From Actinobacteria bacterium 13_2_20CM_68_14 (GTDB taxonomy: Bacteria; Actinomycetota; Thermoleophilia; Gaiellales; Gaiellaceae), in assembly GCA_001914705.1 (NCBI GenBank), contig MNDB01000008.1:1-26298 (forward strand): a stretch of 26,298 bases of DNA, given 5' to 3'. Positions 14,866 to 21,722 of the stretch are shown here, in pieces. Position numbers and translations under genes: made by a program. The notes beneath the pieces are model-generated. The model saw only the letters and a program-made list of their open reading frames with translations, was not told the DNA's origin and searched no databases. Positions within the stretch are counted from its first letter, which is position 1; each line of letters starts with the position of its first letter.

Positions 14866-15494
14866 AAGGCATCGTCGGCAAGAAGCTGGGCATGACCCAG
14901 GTCTTCGACGAGGAGACCGGCCAGGTGACCTCGGTCACGGTGATCGAGGCCGGCCCGTGCCCGGTCGTCTCCGTCAAGCAGGTCGACGTCGACGGCTACG
15001 ACGCCGTCCAGGTCGCCTACGGCGAGGTCGCAGAGCACCGGCTCTCGAAGCCGAAGCTCGGCCACCTGAAGAAGAACAACGTCGCCCCGCACCGGCACCT
15101 GCTCGAGCTGCGCGGCCTGACGGGCGCGACGGAGGGCGAGTCCGTCACCGTCGAGAGCTTCGAGCCCGGCGACAAGGTCAAGGTCTCGGGCGTCTCGATC
15201 GGCAAGGGCTTCGCCGGCACGATCAAGCGGCACAACTTCAGCCGCGGCCCGACCTCGCACGGCTCGCACAACATCCGCAAGCCGGGGTCGGTCGGCGCCT
15301 CGGCGACCCCTTCGCGTGTCTTCAAGGGGATGAAGATGGCCGGCCGGCTTGGTGGCAAGCGCGTCACGCAAGTCGGCCTGACCGTCCACTCGGTCGACCC
15401 CGAGCAGAACCTGCTGCTCGTCAAGGGCGCCGTCCCCGGCCCGAAGAACGGTTTGGTCGAGGTGCGCGAGGAGGTGCGCCGTGGCGGCTCCTAA
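14862..15494 (+). CDS. rplC: 50S ribosomal protein L3
   Basis: L3 is an early-assembly protein of the 50S subunit with a loop reaching towards the peptidyl transferase centre. It has 210 residues, beginning MKGIVGKKLGMTQVFDE, with the SHGSHNIRKPGSVGASATP region and GGKRVTQVGL typical of the tip of the extended loop. The GTG start overlaps the rpsJ stop by four bases (GTGA), and its own stop lies inside rplD, so all three are coupled. Confidence 0.98.
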   Translation: MKGIVGKKLGMTQVFDEETGQVTSVTVIEAGPCPVVSVKQVDVDGYDAVQVAYGEVAEHRLSKPKLGHLKKNNVAPHRHLLELRGLTGATEGESVTVESFEPGDKVKVSGVSIGKGFAGTIKRHNFSRGPTSHGSHNIRKPGSVGASATPSRVFKGMKMAGRLGGKRVTQVGLTVHSVDPEQNLLLVKGAVPGPKNGLVEVREEVRRGGS

Positions 15495-16107
15495 AGCACC
15501 AGTCCTCGACGGCACCGGCAAGAAGGCCAAGGACCTGACGCTCGACGAGAGCGTCTTCGGCGCCGACGTCAAGCCCCACCTCGTGCACGAGGCCGTCCGC
15601 GCGGAGCAGAACGCAAACCGGTCGGCCACGCACGGCGTCAAGAGCCGCGGGCTCGTCGCCGGCGGGCGTTCGAAGCCCTGGCGCCAGAAGGGCACCGGCC
15701 GTGCGCGCGCCGGCACGACGCGGGCGCCGAACTGGACCGGCGGCGGCGTCGCCTTCGCGGTCCGCAGCAGCTTCGTTGGCAAGGTCAACCGCAAGGAGCG
15801 CAAGGCCGCCTTCCGCGCCGCGCTCTCGGCGCACGCCGACGAGGGAACGTTCGCCGTCCTTGCGAACGACTCGTTCGACGAGCCCTCGACGAAGGACGCC
15901 GCGGCGGTCGTCGAGGCATGGGGCAAGCAAACGCCGCTGATCGTGGTCGCCCAGCAGGAGCAGGAGGCGATCGCCAAGTCTTTCCGCAACCTCCAAGGCG
16001 TGCACGTAGTGACGCCGTCGGAGGTCGAGATCTCGGCGCTCGTCTGGGCGCGCTCGCTGCTCGTCAGCGAGGGCGCGCTCGAGCTGGTGCAGGGAAGGGC
16101 TTCATGA
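15481..16107 (+). CDS. rplD: 50S ribosomal protein L4
   Basis: L4 lines the wall of the peptide exit tunnel; in E. coli it also represses the S10 operon. The 208-residue protein has the tunnel-loop signature KPWRQKGTGRARAGTTRAPNWTGGG split over about 62-85, and an ordinary globular body. The GTG start lies 14 bases inside rplC and is served by GAGGAGGTG just upstream (about 15467-15475), a good ribosome-binding site. The macrolide-associated loop residues look normal. Confidence 0.97.
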   Translation: MAAPKAPVLDGTGKKAKDLTLDESVFGADVKPHLVHEAVRAEQNANRSATHGVKSRGLVAGGRSKPWRQKGTGRARAGTTRAPNWTGGGVAFAVRSSFVGKVNRKERKAAFRAALSAHADEGTFAVLANDSFDEPSTKDAAAVVEAWGKQTPLIVVAQQEQEAIAKSFRNLQGVHVVTPSEVEISALVWARSLLVSEGALELVQGRAS

Positions 16108-16403
16108 GTCTTCATCCGAACGAGGTTCTTTTGGCGCCCGTGGTCTCCGAGAAGAGCTACGAGCAGATCGAGGCCAACCATCGCTACTCGTTTCGCGTCC
16201 ACCCTGACGCGCACAAGACGCAGATCCGCCAGGCCGTCGAGGAACTGTTCGACGTCCACGTCGAGCGCGTGAACGTGATCCAGGTGCGCTCCAAGCCGAA
16301 GCGGCGCGGTCTTGTCAAGGGGCGGAAGCCCGGCTGGAAGAAGGCGATCGTCCAGATCAAGGCCGGCGAGTCGATCGAGATCTTCGAAGGCGCCCAAGCC
16401 TGA
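16104..16403 (+). CDS. rplW: 50S ribosomal protein L23
   Basis: L23 sits at the tunnel exit and is the docking point for trigger factor and SRP. It has 99 residues from ATG 16104: SLHPNEVLLAPVVSEKSY at the start, the conserved loop and KSKPKRRG-type segment (VRSKPKRRGLVKGRKPGWKK), then a short acidic end. The Glu that binds trigger factor is present within VSEKSYE. The start overlaps the rplD stop as ATGA, with AGGGAAGG upstream. Confidence 0.97.
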   Translation: MSLHPNEVLLAPVVSEKSYEQIEANHRYSFRVHPDAHKTQIRQAVEELFDVHVERVNVIQVRSKPKRRGLVKGRKPGWKKAIVQIKAGESIEIFEGAQA

Positions 16404-17245
16404 TGGCGATTCGCAGGTACAAGCCCACGAGCCCGGGTCGGCGCTTCATGTCGGTCTCGTCGTTCGACGAGATCACGAAGACCGAGCCCGAGAAGAGCCT
16501 CACCGAGCCGCTCAAGAAGAGCGGTGGGCGAAACGTGAACGGTCGCATCACCCGCCGTCACCAGGGAGGCGGCCACAAGCGCCAGTACCGCCAGATCGAC
16601 TTCAAGCGCGTCAAGGACGCCATCCCGGCGAAGGTGGCCGCGATCGAGTACGACCCGAACCGGTCGGCCAGGATCGCGCTGCTCCATTACGCCGACGGCG
16701 CGAAGGCGTACATCCTCGCCCCCGCGCGACTGCGGGTCGGCGCGGTCGTCGAGTCGGGCCCAGGCGCGGACATCAAGCCCGGCAACGCCCTGCCGCTGAC
16801 GAACATCCCGACCGGCACGCTCGTCCACAACGTCGAGCTGAAGCCCGGCCAGGGCGGCAAGATGGCGCGCTCGGCGGGCTCTGGCGTCCAGCTGGTCGCG
16901 AAGGATGAGGGTTACGGCGTCCTGCGCCTTCCCTCGGGCGAGATGCGCCGCGTTCCGCTGACGTGCAGGGCGACCGTCGGCCAGGTCGGCAATGTCGACC
17001 ACGAGAACGTCACCGACGGCAAGGCCGGCCGTAGCCGCTGGCGCGGCAAGCGCCCGACCGTCCGCGGCTCCGCGATGAACCCGGTCGACCATCCGCACGG
17101 TGGCGGCGAGGGCAAGTCGAAGGGCGGCCGCCATCCGGTGACGCCCTGGGGCGTGCCGACGCTCGGCAAGCGCACGCGCCGCAAGCACAAGGAATCCGAC
17201 AAGTTGATCGTCCGCGCGAGACGGAGGGGTAAGGACAAGCGATGA
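16403..17245 (+). CDS. rplB: 50S ribosomal protein L2
   Basis: L2 is needed for subunit association and peptidyl transferase activity. The 280-residue protein carries the N-terminal MAIRRYKPTSPGRR, the RNA-binding GGHKRQYRQIDFKR, and the near-universal NPVDHPHGGGEG segment with the His linked to activity. The C-terminal end is the usual basic tail. The start overlaps the rplW stop (TGATG). A structured 75-base gap follows before rpsS. Confidence 0.98.
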   Translation: MAIRRYKPTSPGRRFMSVSSFDEITKTEPEKSLTEPLKKSGGRNVNGRITRRHQGGGHKRQYRQIDFKRVKDAIPAKVAAIEYDPNRSARIALLHYADGAKAYILAPARLRVGAVVESGPGADIKPGNALPLTNIPTGTLVHNVELKPGQGGKMARSAGSGVQLVAKDEGYGVLRLPSGEMRRVPLTCRATVGQVGNVDHENVTDGKAGRSRWRGKRPTVRGSAMNPVDHPHGGGEGKSKGGRHPVTPWGVPTLGKRTRRKHKESDKLIVRARRRGKDKR

Positions 17246-17320
17246 CTACCGGAAAAATGCTGCGCATTTTCCCGGGTGCTGGTTTGGACTTCGCTGCGCT
17301 CGTAGGAATGGAGGAACAGG
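17246..17320 (+). promoter_or_regulatory. Structured intergenic element Y1 before rpsS
   Basis: A 12-position stem (17249-17260 with 17264-17275) with triloop TGC and one A.C mismatch, core AAAATGC-TGC-GCATTTT. Downstream lie GCTGGTTTG (17278-17286), TCGCTGCGCTCG (17291-17302) and finally the rpsS ribosome-binding site GGAGG. The same order of parts, with changed but still complementary outer stem bases, occurs before rpsH at 22522-22600. There is no T-run, so it is unlikely to be a plain terminator. Confidence 0.55.
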
Positions 17321-17605
17321 TTGAGTAGATCCAGTAAAAAGGGCCCGTTCGTCGAGGAGCGGCTGATGGGCCGCATCACGCGGATGAACGAGTCCGGCAG
17401 CAAGCAGATGATCCGAACCTGGTCGCGGACGTCGACGATCTTCCCGGAGATGGTCGGGCATACGATCGCGGTCCACGACGGCCGCAAGCACGTGCCCGTC
17501 TTCATCAGCGAGCAGATGGTCGGCCACAAGCTCGGCGAGTTCGCGCCGACGCGGATGTTCCGCGGCCACTCCGGCGACCGCAAGACGGAGGTCAAGAGGA
17601 CCTAG
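17321..17605 (+). CDS. rpsS: 30S ribosomal protein S19
   Basis: S19 is part of the 30S head near the A-site finger and forms a heterodimer with S13. It has 94 residues: MSRSSKKGPFVEERLMGRI start, TWSRTSTIFPEMVGHTIAVHDG, VPVFISEQMVGHKLGEFAPTR and FRGHSGD, all family landmarks. The TTG start is supported by GGAGG about seven bases upstream and by the standard N-terminus beginning there. Confidence 0.98.
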   Translation: MSRSSKKGPFVEERLMGRITRMNESGSKQMIRTWSRTSTIFPEMVGHTIAVHDGRKHVPVFISEQMVGHKLGEFAPTRMFRGHSGDRKTEVKRT

Positions 17606-17690
17606 TGAGTACGCTACGCGTCCAGTTTGGCTGGAGGACTCCGGCCGGAATGCATCTCGCGGTCCAACGAACCGCTCACGAGGTTGCCCA
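17606..17690 (+). other. Intergenic gap before rplV with small hairpins
   Basis: This 85-base gap holds TCCAG/CTGGA (17621-17625 with 17631-17635), the palindrome TCCGGCCGGA (17640-17649) and GCGGT/ACCGC (17659-17663 with 17671-17675). CTCAC (17675-17679) can also pair with GTGAG (17691-17695), which contains the rplV start codon and leaves its GAGG site in the loop. No open frame or clear promoter is seen. Confidence 0.4.
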
Positions 17691-18320
17691 GTGAGCGCTG
17701 TCGAGAGACAAGAGGTTCGCGCGGTGGCCAAGTGGGTGCGCATGTCGCCTCGCAAGGCGCGGCTCGTCGCGGAGCACATCCGCGGGCGCAGCGTGCCCGA
17801 GGCGCGGACCGTGCTCGCGTTTACTCAGCGCGCGGCCGCCCGCGAGATCGAGAAGGTGCTGCGCTCCGCTGTTGCGAACGCCGAGGCGAATCACGGCCTG
17901 AACGGCGACAGCCTCGTCGTCTCGGCCGCCTACGTCGACGAAGGACCGGTCATGAAGCGCTGGCGCGCGCGAGCACGCGGCCGCGTTGCCCGGATCAAGA
18001 AGCCGACTTGTCACATCACGGTCAAGCTGGTGCCCGCGGCGGACGGCGCGACCGCGCCGACGCCTGCGCCGACTGCGCCGGCCGTGCCGCCTACTCCGGC
18101 CCCTGAGCCCGAGCCAGCGCCCGCAGCCGAGATACAGCCCGAAGCCGAGGCACAGACCGTTGAGGAGCCGAAGCAGGAGCCGGAGGCTGACGCGCAGGTC
18201 GAGACCGAAGAGGAGCCCAAGCAAGAGGCGGAGCCTGAGGCCCAAGCCGAAACGCCGGCAGAGCCACAGCCGAAGCCAAAGCGCACCCCGCGCAAGAAGA
18301 CCGAGGAGACGGAGGACTAA
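17691..18320 (+). CDS. rplV: 50S ribosomal protein L22 with long C-terminal extension
   Basis: L22 spans the large subunit and its beta-hairpin lines the exit tunnel. Residues 1-114 form an ordinary L22 (WVRMSPRKARLVAEHIRG at about 15-32, MKRWRARARGRVARIKKPTCHITV at about 88-111). Residues about 115-209 are an added low-complexity tail rich in Pro, Glu, Ala and Gln, ending in basic PKRTPRKK then acid. Most bacterial L22 proteins stop near 110-120 residues, so this protein is nearly double length. The GTG start has GAGG at 17680-17683. The stop overlaps the rpsC ATG, and the frame of the tail is continuous, so it is not a frameshift product. Confidence 0.95.
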   Translation: MSAVERQEVRAVAKWVRMSPRKARLVAEHIRGRSVPEARTVLAFTQRAAAREIEKVLRSAVANAEANHGLNGDSLVVSAAYVDEGPVMKRWRARARGRVARIKKPTCHITVKLVPAADGATAPTPAPTAPAVPPTPAPEPEPAPAAEIQPEAEAQTVEEPKQEPEADAQVETEEEPKQEAEPEAQAETPAEPQPKPKRTPRKKTEETED

Positions 18321-19453
18321 TGGGTCAGAAAGTCCATCCCGGCGGGATGCGCGTCGGCGTTATCCACGACTGGAAGTCAAACTGGTACACGGGCAACAAG
18401 GACTTCGCGGACTTCCTGCAGGAGGACGTCCGCATCCGCCAGCACATCTACAACAAGCTGGCGCACGCCGGCCTGTCGGACATCCTGATCCGCAAGGACG
18501 CACAGCGGATCACGATCGACATCTATACGGCTCGGCCGGGGATCGTGATCGGCAAGTCGGGCGTCGAGGTCGACGCGCTGCGCAAGGACATCCACGGGAT
18601 GACCAGCAAGGCCGTCCACATCAACATCAACGAGATCAAGCGGCCCGAGCTCGACGCGAAGCTCGTCGCGCAGTCGATCGCGGAGCAGCTCGAGAACCGG
18701 GTCAGCTTCCGGCGCGCGATGAAGCGGTCGCTCGCCTCGGCGATCCGGTCGGGCGCGCAGGGCGTCAAGGTTCAGTGCGGCGGCCGGCTCGGCGGCGGCG
18801 AGATGAGCCGCTCGGAAAGCTACTCCGAGGGCCGTGTGCCGCTGCACACGATCCGCGCGGACATCGACTACGGCTTCGCCGAGGCGAAGACGACGACCGG
18901 CAGGATCGGTGTCAAAGTCTGGATCAACAAGGGCGAGATCATGCCGTCGGGTTACGAGAGCTCGGCCCAGCAGGGCGACACCCGGCTTGGCGAGCAGGAC
19001 CAGGCACGGCGCCGCGGCGGCCGCACAGAGGGACTTGGCGAGAGCCGCCAGGGCGGCCGGGGACGCGGCGCCGACCGCGAAGGGCTCGGGCCTGTGCGCC
19101 AGCGCCGCCCGCGCCGCGGCAGCGGCCAGGGCCGTGGCCCGCGCCGTCCGCAGGAGGACGCGCCTGCGGAGAACGTCGAGCAGCCGCGCACCGACGAACA
19201 GGGTGTCTCGGCGGAGGGTCGTGAGCAGCCCGCGATCGAGCCGCAGGTCGAGGAGACGCCGGCGGCGGTTGCCGATGCGCCGGACACGACGACGCAGAAG
19301 CAGATGCACGAGGACCCGACCAAGCTCGACCAGTCGGGCGACCCGAGCGCCGAGAAGCCCAGGACCGCGAGGAAGCCGGCTGCGAAGAAGGCTCCGGCCG
19401 CCAAGGCAAAGCCCGCTGCCAAGCGGACGACCAAGAAGGACGACGAGAGCTAA
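18320..19453 (+). CDS. rpsC: 30S ribosomal protein S3 with long tripartite C-terminal tail
   Basis: S3 guards the mRNA entry tunnel and contributes helicase activity. Residues 1 to about 213 are canonical: MGQKVHPGGMRVGV, a KH domain with the GKSG loop at 78-81, and the C-domain with MSRSESYSEGRVPLHTIRADIDYG. The remaining 160 or so residues form a tail in three blocks: Arg/Gly/Gln-rich (about 220-275), acidic Glu/Pro/Ala-rich (about 276-340), and Lys/Ala/Pro-rich like histone H1 (about 346-373). At 377 residues it is well above the usual 210-280. The ATG overlaps the rplV stop (TAATG). Confidence 0.95.
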   Translation: MGQKVHPGGMRVGVIHDWKSNWYTGNKDFADFLQEDVRIRQHIYNKLAHAGLSDILIRKDAQRITIDIYTARPGIVIGKSGVEVDALRKDIHGMTSKAVHININEIKRPELDAKLVAQSIAEQLENRVSFRRAMKRSLASAIRSGAQGVKVQCGGRLGGGEMSRSESYSEGRVPLHTIRADIDYGFAEAKTTTGRIGVKVWINKGEIMPSGYESSAQQGDTRLGEQDQARRRGGRTEGLGESRQGGRGRGADREGLGPVRQRRPRRGSGQGRGPRRPQEDAPAENVEQPRTDEQGVSAEGREQPAIEPQVEETPAAVADAPDTTTQKQMHEDPTKLDQSGDPSAEKPRTARKPAAKKAPAAKAKPAAKRTTKKDDES

Positions 19454-19879
19454 ATGCTGCTTCCGAAGAAAACGAAGTTCCGCAAGTACCAGCGAGGCCG
19501 CCGGCGCGGCTTCTCGAAGGGCCAGACGGCTGTGCAGGCCGGCGACTACGGTCTGAAGGCGCTCGAGAACGGCTGGGTGACGAATCGCCAGATCGAGGCG
19601 GCCCGAATCGCGATGACGCGCAAGATCCGCCGTGGGGGCAAGGTCTGGATCAACGTCTTCCCGGACAAGCCGGTGACGCAGAAGCCCGCCGAGACCCGGA
19701 TGGGCTCGGGGAAGGGCGCGCCGGAACACTGGGTCGCGGTGATCAAACCCGGGCGTGTCATGTTCGAGCTCGCCGGCGTGCCAGAGCCGCTGGCGAAGGA
19801 GGCGCTCCGGCTCGCGGGCCGGAAGCTGCCGATCAAGACGAGAGTCGTTAAACGGGAGGCGGATCTCTTTGCGAGCTAG
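19454..19879 (+). CDS. rplP: 50S ribosomal protein L16
   Basis: L16 helps position tRNA at the A site and is a late-assembly 50S protein. It has 141 residues beginning MLLPKKTKFRKYQRG, with the family segments GFSKGQTAVQAGDYGLKAL and ETRMGSGKGAPEHWVAVIKPGRVMFELAG. The conserved Arg of GxGKG and PEHWVA are intact. The ATG directly follows the rpsC stop, and the last codons overlap rpmC. Confidence 0.98.
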   Translation: MLLPKKTKFRKYQRGRRRGFSKGQTAVQAGDYGLKALENGWVTNRQIEAARIAMTRKIRRGGKVWINVFPDKPVTQKPAETRMGSGKGAPEHWVAVIKPGRVMFELAGVPEPLAKEALRLAGRKLPIKTRVVKREADLFAS

Positions 19880-20081
19880 AGACCTGAGGGACCTCACCGA
19901 CGAGGAGCTGGACATGCAGCTCGCCGACAGGCGGCAGGAGCTCTTCAACCTGCGCTTTCAGGGCGCAACTGGCGCGCTGGAAAACACGGGGCGGCTGAAG
20001 CTCGCCAAGCGCGAGATCGCCCGCATCCTCACCGTCCGGACCGAACGAGAAGCGAACGCGAATCGAGTGACGAATGGCTGA
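19869..20081 (+). CDS. rpmC: 50S ribosomal protein L29
   Basis: L29 is a small two-helix protein beside L23 at the tunnel exit. From the TTG at 19869 it has 70 residues: MRARDLRDLTDEELDMQL, then the diagnostic ELFNLRFQGATGALEN and KREIARILTV. This start lies nine bases after GGGAGG (19854-19859) and gives the standard N-terminus; the frame extends upstream but the extra residues are unrelated to L29. It overlaps rplP by 11 bases and rpsQ by 8. Confidence 0.95.
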   Translation: MRARDLRDLTDEELDMQLADRRQELFNLRFQGATGALENTGRLKLAKREIARILTVRTEREANANRVTNG

Positions 20082-20688
20082 CGAAGAACAGAACGAGCAA
20101 ACAGAGAACGAACAGCCCGAAGAGAACGAGCAGGCGGCTGAAGAGACTGTCTCCGCCCCCGAGGGGCCGGTCGCTCCTGCGGCCGAAACCGAGGAGCAGC
20201 CTGCAGAGGAGCCGGCGGCCGAAGCGCCTGTGGCCGAGGAGTCCCCTGCAGCCGAGGAGCCTGTGGCCGAAGAGCCGGCCGCGGAGGAGCCTCCGGCCGA
20301 AGAGGCACCCGTCGCCGAGGCCGAGCCTGCGCCGGACGTCGAGGCCGAAGCAGCGGCTGCCGAAGCCCCCGAAGCAGAAGCTCGCGAGCGCTCGGCCGAG
20401 CGCAAGGCGATCACGCGAGTTCCGAAGCCCGAGCATCCGCGCGGCCGGCGCCAGGAGCGCCGCGGTGTGGTCGTCTCGAGCGGCATGGACAAGACAATCG
20501 TCGTCCGGGTCGATGCCGTGAAGGCGCACAAGAAGTACCTGAAGGTCGTCCGCCGCTCGACCAAGTTCCACGCCCACGACGAGGAGAACCAGGCGAAGGT
20601 CGGCGACGTCGTCCGGATCGTCGAGACGCGCCCGCTCTCGAAGACGAAGAACTGGCGTCTCGCCGAGATCGTGGAGGTAGCGCAGTAA
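20074..20688 (+). CDS. rpsQ: 30S ribosomal protein S17 with long acidic N-terminal extension
   Basis: S17 binds 16S rRNA early in assembly. The S17 fold occupies only the last 80 or so residues (about 123-204: RRGVVVSSGMDKTIVVRVD, HKKYLKVVRRSTKFHAHDE, VGDVVRIVETRPLSKTKNWR). It is preceded by about 120 residues made almost wholly of Glu, Ala, Pro, Val and Gln with repeated PAAEE/PVAEE units. Typical S17 is 80-110 residues. The ATG at 20074 overlaps the rpmC stop, as expected for this operon, and no in-frame start with the same coupling exists nearer the core, so the extension is probably translated. Confidence 0.93.
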   Translation: MADEEQNEQTENEQPEENEQAAEETVSAPEGPVAPAAETEEQPAEEPAAEAPVAEESPAAEEPVAEEPAAEEPPAEEAPVAEAEPAPDVEAEAAAAEAPEAEARERSAERKAITRVPKPEHPRGRRQERRGVVVSSGMDKTIVVRVDAVKAHKKYLKVVRRSTKFHAHDEENQAKVGDVVRIVETRPLSKTKNWRLAEIVEVAQ

Positions 20689-20766
20689 TGACGGCGACGG
20701 CCCCCTCCCGCGAGTCTCGCACCCGCCAGGGCGCTGCAAAGGCCACTGGCGTCCGCCCCGGTTACG

Positions 20767-20847
20767 CAGTCGCGTCCGTAGCTTCCAGGTACGAACACTC
20801 CCTGCGTCCTTGCCAGAGCGGCTTTTCCCGGCTGGCGGGCACGAGCC
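20767..20847 (+). promoter_or_regulatory. Structured intergenic element X2 before rplN
   Basis: Related to the element before rpsG. CAGTCGCG (20767-20774), then a small stem CGTA/TACG with a bulged helix, then CACTCCCTGCGTCCTTGCC (20796-20814), identical to 10680-10698. Stem 2 is GCCAG (20812-20816) with CTGGC (20832-20836), plus inner CGG/CCG around loop CTTTTC; in X1 the same stem is CTGGC with GCCAG, so the arms are exchanged and pairing is kept. The 175-base gap has no convincing promoter or open frame. Confidence 0.5.
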
Positions 20848-20863
20848 CCACGGAAGGTGACCT

Positions 20864-21232
20864 GTGATCCAGCAGGAATCCCGGCTGCGCGTCGCGGACA
20901 ACACCGGTGCGCGCGAGATCCTCTGTATCCGCGTCAAGGGCGGCTCGAAACGCCGCTACGCCCGCGTGGGCGACGTGATCACGGCTACCGTGAAGACGGC
21001 GACCCCGCAGGGCGCGATCAAGAAAGGCGAGGTCGTCCAGGCGGTGGTCGTCCGGACGCGCAAGCCGTACGGGCGCGACGACGGTACGTCGATCGCGTTC
21101 GACGAGAACGCGGCCGTGATCATCGACAACGCGAACAATCCACGAGGCACGCGCATCTTCGGGCCGGTAGCACGTGAATTGCGCGAACGGAATTTTATGA
21201 AGATTGTTTCCCTAGCTCCAGAGGTGCTCTAA
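20864..21232 (+). CDS. rplN: 50S ribosomal protein L14
   Basis: L14 forms intersubunit bridges with 16S rRNA and is the docking site of RsfS. The 122 residues start MIQQESRLRVADNTGAREILCIRVKGG and end REFMKIVSLAPEVL-like (RERNFMKIVSLAPEVL), all normal. The GTG start follows GGAAGGTGA (20852-20860). It opens the spc-type block (L14, L24, L5, S14, S8, L6, L18, S5, L30, L15, SecY). Confidence 0.98.
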   Translation: MIQQESRLRVADNTGAREILCIRVKGGSKRRYARVGDVITATVKTATPQGAIKKGEVVQAVVVRTRKPYGRDDGTSIAFDENAAVIIDNANNPRGTRIFGPVARELRERNFMKIVSLAPEVL

Positions 21233-21350
21233 GAATGCTCAACTTGATTTCCAACGATTCCCCTGTCCTGAAGCCGGGTCAAGAAGGCCACGTCGGCACA
21301 GCCGCCATGGCCTCTAGCCGGCATCGCAAGCGAAGCCGGTGGTGAACCAA
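21233..21350 (+). other. Intergenic gap before rplX with two hairpins
   Basis: AGGCCA (21285-21290) pairs with TGGCCT (21308-21313) around an inner CGGC-ACA-GCCG stem (21294-21304). Then CCGGCATCG (21318-21326) pairs with CGAAGCCGG (21331-21339) with one A.A mismatch and loop CAAG. The second stem ends just before the ribosome-binding site of rplX. No promoter or open frame is evident. Confidence 0.4.
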
Positions 21351-21722
21351 ATGACTACGAAGATGAAAGTGAAGAAGGGCGACCTCGTCCACATGATCAA
21401 CGGCAAGGACCGTGGCAAGCAGGGCCGCGTCATCGACGCGCGTCCGGCGGAGCGGCGGGTGATCGTCGAGAACCTGAACGTCGTCAAGCGGCACACGCGG
21501 CCGAAGCCGATGCGCGACTCCAGCCGCATGGGCGGGACGCAGATGACGCCCGGCGGCGTGATCGAGAAGGCCGCGCCCGTTTCGGTCGCCAACGTGATGG
21601 TCGTCTGCCCGACTTGTAACCGGCCCACCCGGATCGGGATGAAGGCGAAGACGGTCAAGGACAAGGTGCTGCACGTGCGCGTCTGCAAGCGCGCCGACTG
21701 CCTGGAGGAGATCGACAAGTAA
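21351..21722 (+). CDS. rplX: 50S ribosomal protein L24 with zinc-ribbon-like end
   Basis: L24 is one of the two assembly-initiator proteins of the 50S subunit. From ATG 21351 it has 123 residues: a KOW motif (MKVKKGDLVHMINGKDRGKQGRV at about 5-27), then ENLNVVKRHTRP. It ends with CPTC (C86, C89) and CKRADC (C112, C117), a four-cysteine set that can bind zinc, as in the zinc-ribbon L24 of Thermus. An in-frame GTG at 21339 would add four residues; 21351 is preferred because the GGTGGTGA at 21338-21345 then lies at normal distance. The stop overlaps the rplE ATG. Confidence 0.95.
   Translation: MTTKMKVKKGDLVHMINGKDRGKQGRVIDARPAERRVIVENLNVVKRHTRPKPMRDSSRMGGTQMTPGGVIEKAAPVSVANVMVVCPTCNRPTRIGMKAKTVKDKVLHVRVCKRADCLEEIDK

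Noticed and set aside
17246..17275. Y1 stem as an intrinsic terminator between rplB and rpsS
   Set aside because: The stem is followed by CCCGGG-like sequence and no T-run, and the operon must continue into rpsS.
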